Assembly (NCBI GenBank): GCA_049513975.1
Contig: JBEKVM010000111.1
Span: 1 to 18,209 of the forward strand
Origin: JBEKOF01 sp049513975
Lineage (GTDB): Bacteria; Verrucomicrobiota; Verrucomicrobiia; Limisphaerales; Palsa-1400
Direction of reading: 5' to 3'
DNA: 18,209 bases
A model generated the notes under the pieces. That model saw only the letters and a list, made by a program, of their open reading frames with translations, had not been told where the DNA came from and ran no database searches. Positions 13,725 through 18,209 of the stretch are shown here, in pieces (position 1 is the stretch's first letter; every line of letters begins with the position of its first letter). The translations under genes and the position numbers were made by a program.

Positions 13725-13749
13725 TTGACAAATATCGCACATTTGCGAT
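13725..13749 (+). promoter_or_regulatory. Candidate promoter/operator of the toxin-antitoxin remnant
   Basis: A perfect -35 TTGACA (13725-13730) is followed by the inverted repeat ATCGCA-catt-TGCGAT (13734-13749), which lies where the spacer and -10 would be; no good -10 hexamer is seen. An inverted repeat between promoter boxes directly upstream of a HigBA-type pair is the usual place for the antitoxin to bind and repress its own operon. Confidence 0.45.
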
Positions 13750-13770
13750 GGTCTGATTCACGGTGATTGT

Positions 13771-13860
13771 ATGCCGCAGACAATGCTGCTTTTCTATCAG
13801 GGCGCCGACGGGATTTCTCCCGTGTGGGAGTGGCTGAAAGAACTGGGAGGACTTTTATAG
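13771..13860 (+). pseudogene. Truncated HigB/RelE-type toxin remnant
   Basis: A 29-codon frame begins MPQTMLLFYQGADGISPVWE and continues WLKELGGLL before TAG. The pattern 'hhFYxxxDGxxPVxEWLxEL' is the N terminus of phage-derived Gp49/HigB-like RelE-superfamily mRNA interferases, which are normally about 100-120 residues. About 80-90 residues, including the catalytic core, are missing and no continuation exists in another frame before the antitoxin begins. It sits directly upstream of an XRE antitoxin, the normal toxin-first order of higBA. It therefore looks like a toxin inactivated by internal deletion. As a peptide it is unlikely to be an active RNase. Confidence 0.6.
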
Positions 13861-13872
13861 GAGACCTTGACG

Positions 13873-14202
13873 ATGCGTAGTCAAAAACATGGGAAAAAAT
13901 CCAGTGATGCCGTCGCTCTCATCAACAGGCTGGCGGGCCGCGACCAGGAGATGCGTGATTTGGTAGAACAGGAGGAGGCGAACCTCGACATCGCCCGAAA
14001 GATTTTTCAGCTCCGCTCCAAAGCAAAATTATCCCAAGCGGATCTTGCCAAAAAAGTTGGAACCACCCAATCCGTGATTTCGCGGCTGGAAGATGCGGAC
14101 TATGAAGGTCATTCGCTGGTGATGCTCCGCCGCATCGCCTCCGCGCTGGAAAAGCGCCTCGAAATCCGCTTCCTGCCACACCGCAAGCTTCAGCCCGCAT
14201 AA
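13873..14202 (+). CDS. XRE-family (HigA-like) antitoxin
   Basis: This 109-residue DNA-binding protein has an N-terminal extension with ALINRLAGRDQEMRDLVEQE, the toxin-facing helix type seen in HigA-like antitoxins. It is followed by a Cro/CI helix-turn-helix LSQADLAKKVGTTQSVISRL (about 53-72) and the usual YEGHSLVMLRRIASALEKRL tail. The ATG at 13873 has AGGAG (13859-13863) at a good distance; a TTG at 13867 is too close to that site. It begins 12 nt after the stop of the truncated toxin, so both belong to one operon. With the toxin broken it is an orphan antitoxin that may still repress its own promoter or neutralise related toxins elsewhere. It lies on the opposite strand to addA and addB, between them. 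Confidence 0.85.
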   Translation: MRSQKHGKKSSDAVALINRLAGRDQEMRDLVEQEEANLDIARKIFQLRSKAKLSQADLAKKVGTTQSVISRLEDADYEGHSLVMLRRIASALEKRLEIRFLPHRKLQPA

Positions 14203-14235
14203 ATAACGCTTCTTGGAAAGTGACGCGACTGCCTG

Positions 14236-17200
14236 CTACGCGCTCTCCTCCGCTTCTCCCTTGCCGAGTTGCCGGAAGGCATGGCTCCAGGGATCTATGC
14301 GGCAGATGCCTTGATAGACGCAGTGGTCGCAGGCGCGCACCGTTCCTTTTTGGAAGGGATTCAGCTCGATCTCCCCGGCAAAAATGGCGCGGCCCATCCG
14401 CACCAGGTTCTGTTCCACTTGCTCCAGCATTTCCAGGAAGGCGCCGTGCTCCATCGGGTCGGGGACATTGGCGTAGGGCTGGCCGTCCTTTTTCAGGCGG
14501 TAATTGAACTGGGTGCCTTTGGACTCGCCCCGGTTGTCCAGATGGGGCAGGGCGGCCAGATCGAAACGGCCGGAATGCTTGTAGGCGGCCTGCCAGGCCG
14601 GCTCCGCGTTCTCCAGCACCTCCTGGCGGGTTTCGCCGGGTTTGAAATTGCCGCGCAGGTTGATGTAAAAAACCCCGGCGGGTTTCAGCCGGGCCGCGCC
14701 GAAAATTTTCTCCGGATGGGGCAGGCGGCGCAGGACGCTCAGATAGGCCGGCAATTGCAGTTGCAGGCCATGCCGGAGGAGCAGGGGATCGAGCTTGTGC
14801 AGGCTCGATTTGTAATCCATCACCACCGCCAGCGCGTCCGGGCCGGCGGGGCACAGGTCAATCCGGTCAATCCGCCCGCGAAAAACCAGGCGCCGGGCCC
14901 CCCCCAGGTCCAGTTCCCACGCCGGCAGACCGCCTGCGTCCGCCGGCCCGCCAAACTCCACCTCCGCCGCGCGCGGCTCAAAATCGTATTGACTCATCCA
15001 TTCCACCATGGCCGCGACGAAGTCCTCCAGGGCGCGCGTCATGCCGCGGGCGGCGAAACGGGACGGCGCCTCGGCGGCCAGCAGGCCCTCCTCGAATTGG
15101 GGAATCAGGCCGGCGCAAATTCCGGCCATGCGCCGGCGCGCTTCCGCCGCGGTCAACCCGTGCCAGGTCTTTTTCTCCTCCTGCAGTTGCTGGTGAAATT
15201 GCGCCAGCGCCAGGTGCTGGAAGGAACCCTTCTGCCGGGCGTCCAATTCAAACAGGATCCGCTCCTCCGCCTGCAAACCGGAATTGACGAAAAAGCGGAA
15301 GGCGCACGCGGCAAATTGTTCCATGCGGCTGACCGAGGTGCGCAGGGCCGGACCGTAAAGCCGCGCCGCCAGCGCGGGGGCAAGCCGCTCCGGCCCGGGA
15401 CGGGAGGCGAAAAATTTTATTTGTTGACGCAAAGCGGCGAAGGCGGGCCAGGCGAGAAACTCCTCCAAACCGCCGCCGGAATTTTGGACGCGGAGCAGCC
15501 GGGGGATCAATTCGCAGGCGTGGACGGGCGCGGTCTCATCGGGGCCGGAGAAATTTTCGGTTTCGAGCCGCGGAAAAAGCTTTTGCAGATGCGGGAAAAA
15601 TGGGGATGGATTGAGCGGCTCATCGTCCTCGCCGCGCTGGGAGCAGGCCACCACCAGCCGCCGCCGCGCCCGCGTGCAGGCGATGTAGCCCAAAAAACGC
15701 TCCCGGCTCAGGATTTGCCGCACGCCGGGGCCAAGCCGGAGGCCCCGCCCGCCCAACTCGGCGCAGTCCGACTCGGTCAGCAGACTGCGCGGCGGGGGCG
15801 GGGCGGGAAAGACGGATTCGTTGACGCCCAGCACCAGGGCCAGTTGCAAATCGGGGTTGCGCGAGCGATCCACCGCCCCGATCAACACCTGGTCCAGCGC
15901 CGGCGGAATCACCCCCACCGTCAGCCCGGCCAGGCCGGCTTCGAGAATGGCCAGCCATTCCGACAGCGGCAGGCGCTCGCCCGCGAAGGCCAGGGCCACG
16001 TCCTCCAGCCAGCCGTTCATTTGCTGCCAGACGGTGGCGTGGAATTGCGGATGGGAAAGCGGCCGCTCCGGGGCCTCCTGCATGTTGGCCAGGGATTCTT
16101 CAATTTGCAGTTGACTCCACAACTCCCGCAAGCCGGCGGCTAGTTGCGGGCCGTCCGGACGAAGCTGGCCGTTGCTGGAAAGGTTCTCCCTCAGTTGCAG
16201 AAAGGGCGCAACCCATTGCCGGCGCAATTGTTCGGCGATGGCCGTTTCGCCGTCTTTGTTTGGAAATGGTTTGGTCCAGGTTTCCCCTTTCCAGCCGCGG
16301 GCCAGCGCTTCGTTTTCCAGGCGGTCAATGGCCTCTTCGTCGCCGGAGACCAGGCCGGTTTTCAGCGCGCTGAACCAATCCTCGTGCCGCCAGTCAAAGG
16401 CCGTCACCCGCAGGGCGTTGCGCGTCAACTCGGCCAGCGGATGGTGGGCCGAGGGCTCGCGGCGATCCAGGAAAAACGGAATCCCGTACCGCGAAAATAC
16501 CCGCCGCAAAACGTCGTGGTAGCCTTCCAGGCTGCGCAACAAAACCGCCGTTTCGCGAAAGCGCCCGCCCGCCTGCACATATTGCAGAATCTCGCGAGCG
16601 GCCAGGACGGCTTCGCCTTCGGGGTTGGCGCAGACGACGGCGCGCAACGAGCCTCGCCTCTCCGCGTCCCATTCCTCATCGGGAAAGGGAGCCGGCTGCG
16701 CCCAATTCTCTTCCAGGTGCCGCAAGACCGGATTTTCCGCAAACCGGCTGGACGCAGCCTGGCGGCGGAGAATTTCCGTCTTCAACCGCGCGCCCGGCAC
16801 GGTGGAAAGTTTCTTCCAACAATCCTGCCGGGTTTGGGCGATACCCGACCAGATGGAAAGCCAGGAATCCGCCTCCGCCGGACGTTCGTCCTCCACGCAA
16901 AAGGCCAGGGTCATTTTTTGGCAGCAAGGGGCCAGCGCGGCCAGCAGGCTCAGTTCCTGCGGAGTCAATTCGCCGAAGCCATCCAGCCAGAGCGCGGAAA
17001 TGAAAAGCGAGGATGGAGGATTGCCCCTTACGGTAGGGCGAGACTCCGTCGAGCCGTGGCTTTGCCCATCATTTTGCATTTTGCATTCTGCATTTTGCAT
17101 TTCCAGACCGGTAGGGCGAGACTCCGTCGAGCCGTGACCCGATTGCGGATCGCTGTTTGCGGATGGATCGGCCGGCCGCTTTGCCGTTGACCGCCGCAAG

Positions 17201-17766
17201 GCCTCCGCCGCCAAGTCAAGCAGGCAATCGGCGTCCTGGAGATTTTGTTGCGCCAGCCAGTCCAAATAGCCGCGCTGGAGGAGGGCGAGATCGCGCAGCT
17301 TGCGCCGCAGAGGCTCGGTGAATTCGGGGCGGGAAGCCAGTTCTGTCAATAATTCGGGCGAGAACTCGCGCCGCTGCAACTCGCGCAGTTCCAGGCTCAG
17401 CTCCCGGGCAAAACCGGCCAGGCCGGAGCTGCCGTGGAAAATTTGCAGCTCGGCGCGGCGGCGGGCCAGAAGGGCGCGCAAGACCATGATGCGCCCCTCT
17501 TCGGAGAGCAGCGCCGGCCTGGGCTGCCGCAACTGTTTGAGTATGAATCCGGCCAGGCGCTCGAAGGAAAGAATGGCCAGGCGCGTGTAGCCGGCCAGGG
17601 CGGGATCGCCCAGGAGTTGTCGTTCCAACTGGAACGTGGCCTGCTTGGGGGCGAGGAGAATGAGGGGCGGCCCCTGGGGATCCTCCCGCAGCGCGGCGCG
17701 GATTTCCGCCAGGCACCGGAAAGTTTTCCCGGCGCCGGCCGGACCGAGCAGGAATCGCGCTTGCAC
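14236..17766 (-). CDS. addB: AddB/RexB-type helicase-nuclease subunit with Fe-S nuclease domain
   Basis: The 1176-residue protein (B. subtilis AddB is 1166) is the second subunit of the AddAB complex. It has an N-terminal Walker A GPAGAGKT (8-15), an inactive-helicase-like middle (LWLDGFGELTPQEL; AAREILQYVQAGGRFRETAV; LILGAVDRSRNPDLQLALVLG-type segment with VNESVFP; YIACTRARRRLVVACS). A C-terminal PD-(D/E)XK nuclease follows, with FRGRIDRIDL, VMDYKSS (Asp984, Lys986) and LQLQLPAYLSVL. Four cysteines fit the AddB 4Fe-4S clamp: Cys821 in EQFAACAFRFF, and Cys1146, Cys1149 and Cys1155 (C-x2-C-x5-C). It should bind recombination-hotspot (Chi-like) sequence and cut the 5' strand in family models. 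It starts at GTG 17766, right before the Walker A; an upstream ATG (17773) is out of frame. In-frame repeats are inserted around residues 205-255. Confidence 0.9.
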   Translation of the reverse strand: MQARFLLGPAGAGKTFRCLAEIRAALREDPQGPPLILLAPKQATFQLERQLLGDPALAGYTRLAILSFERLAGFILKQLRQPRPALLSEEGRIMVLRALLARRRAELQIFHGSSGLAGFARELSLELRELQRREFSPELLTELASRPEFTEPLRRKLRDLALLQRGYLDWLAQQNLQDADCLLDLAAEALRRSTAKRPADPSANSDPQSGHGSTESRPTGLEMQNAECKMQNDGQSHGSTESRPTVRGNPPSSLFISALWLDGFGELTPQELSLLAALAPCCQKMTLAFCVEDERPAEADSWLSIWSGIAQTRQDCWKKLSTVPGARLKTEILRRQAASSRFAENPVLRHLEENWAQPAPFPDEEWDAERRGSLRAVVCANPEGEAVLAAREILQYVQAGGRFRETAVLLRSLEGYHDVLRRVFSRYGIPFFLDRREPSAHHPLAELTRNALRVTAFDWRHEDWFSALKTGLVSGDEEAIDRLENEALARGWKGETWTKPFPNKDGETAIAEQLRRQWVAPFLQLRENLSSNGQLRPDGPQLAAGLRELWSQLQIEESLANMQEAPERPLSHPQFHATVWQQMNGWLEDVALAFAGERLPLSEWLAILEAGLAGLTVGVIPPALDQVLIGAVDRSRNPDLQLALVLGVNESVFPAPPPPRSLLTESDCAELGGRGLRLGPGVRQILSRERFLGYIACTRARRRLVVACSQRGEDDEPLNPSPFFPHLQKLFPRLETENFSGPDETAPVHACELIPRLLRVQNSGGGLEEFLAWPAFAALRQQIKFFASRPGPERLAPALAARLYGPALRTSVSRMEQFAACAFRFFVNSGLQAEERILFELDARQKGSFQHLALAQFHQQLQEEKKTWHGLTAAEARRRMAGICAGLIPQFEEGLLAAEAPSRFAARGMTRALEDFVAAMVEWMSQYDFEPRAAEVEFGGPADAGGLPAWELDLGGARRLVFRGRIDRIDLCPAGPDALAVVMDYKSSLHKLDPLLLRHGLQLQLPAYLSVLRRLPHPEKIFGAARLKPAGVFYINLRGNFKPGETRQEVLENAEPAWQAAYKHSGRFDLAALPHLDNRGESKGTQFNYRLKKDGQPYANVPDPMEHGAFLEMLEQVEQNLVRMGRAIFAGEIELNPFQKGTVRACDHCVYQGICRIDPWSHAFRQLGKGEAEESA
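17031..17136. repeat. Paired 28-bp direct repeat with A-rich core inside addB
   Basis: An identical 28-bp sequence containing gggcgagactccgtcgagcc occurs at 17031-17058 and 17109-17136, 78 bp (26 codons) apart and in the same frame. Each copy encodes HGSTESRPT on the minus strand. Between them lies (t)gcattttgcattctgcatttt (17070-17102), read as EMQNAECKMQND, related to the A-rich repeat found at the DedA and DAGK stops. Confidence 0.88.
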
Positions 17767-18209
17767 CCCCCATTACTCGCCCAAAACGCCCGAGCGGGAA
17801 AGCAAAAACACGGCCCAACAACCCGACTCTTTAGCGACTTCTTCGGGGAGCGCGGTCGTCTCGCCCGCCGCGTTCGGCGTCCCGCCGAACGCTCTTCAGG
17901 CGCGGCATTTTCCGCTACGGCGAGCATTGGGCGCATCTTGACCCTGTTCATCGTTTTTGGGGAGCGCACGCGCCCTCGCGTGCAGTGGTCGGCGCCCTCG
18001 CCGGCCACATTTCCACTTGGAAAACTCGCGGCCGGAGGGCGTGAAACGAAGACTGACCGGCAAGGGCGCCGGTCAGCACACGCGAGGCGCCAATCGTGTT
18101 CGGTGTGGAAGTTGCTTTCCGGTTTCGCGCGCAGGTTTGGCGGGTGAAAAGTCACGGGATGACTGGTGGGTGGCGCTGGTTGGGTGGTCCGGGTCGTGTC
18201 AAGACAAAG
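17767..18209. other. 443-nt gene-free end region, hairpins and repeat sequence
   Basis: No gene is supported. It holds three perfect short palindromes: GCGTTCGGCG-tcc-CGCCGAACGC (17870-17892), GCACGCG-ccct-CGCGTGC (17966-17983) and CTGACCGG...CCGGTCAG (18053-18076). It also holds the 19-mer shared with 4906-4924 (17959-17977). Its open frames read like translated repeats (for example GERTRPRVQWSAPSPATF). No clear addB promoter was recognised. Confidence 0.6.

Noticed and set aside
14269..17190. Two long plus-strand frames (624 and 348 codons) opposite addB
   Set aside because: No recognisable domains. The minus strand encodes AddB with Walker A, nuclease and Fe-S cysteine motifs throughout.

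Overview
The window is a GC-rich, repeat-laden piece of a bacterial chromosome. The most likely source is Verrucomicrobiota (Limisphaerales/Pedosphaera-like). That placement is an inference from the Asn/Thr-rich pilin-type proteins, the clade-like Cas9 start, and several families of short palindromic or A-rich repeats that sit between and even inside genes. No rRNA, tRNA or CRISPR array was found.

Layout, left to right. (1) 1-587: remains of a type II CRISPR-Cas locus. There is a short open frame on the minus strand that reads as the first 35-50 residues of a Cas9 (RuvC-I), a plus-strand rho-independent terminator with a possible tracrRNA in front of it, then repeat debris. (2) 588-4811, minus strand: a DedA-family membrane protein, enolase, a diacylglycerol-kinase-family lipid kinase and a PilM-like ATPase. 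Copies of dispersed repeats supply the stop codons of three of these genes. (3) 5003-8734, minus strand: a tight operon with a strong sigma70-type promoter. It encodes two prepilin-like proteins (PilV/PilW type), a large PilX-like protein rich in Asn and Thr, and a small secreted protein. With PilM it looks like a type IV pilus / pseudopilin module. (4) 8945-9745, plus strand: a membrane-anchored protein with a coiled coil and a GrpE-like C-terminal domain. (5) 9742-17766: the two subunits of an AddAB (RexAB)-type helicase-nuclease for double-strand-break processing, both on the minus strand but separated by about 0.8 kb. The gap carries a MITE-like element with a 9-bp target duplication and a broken HigB/RelE-type toxin next to an intact XRE-family antitoxin on the plus strand. 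(6) 17767-18209: no gene, only hairpins and repeat sequence.

The unifying oddity is repeat invasion. Both AddA and AddB carry in-frame insertions of dispersed repeats in presumed loops, while all visible catalytic and Fe-S residues are kept. Stop codons of DedA, DAGK and enolase lie in repeat copies, and addB and addA have been pushed apart by a toxin-antitoxin remnant and a MITE. The Cas9 stub with a tracrRNA-like terminator is the observation most worth following up.
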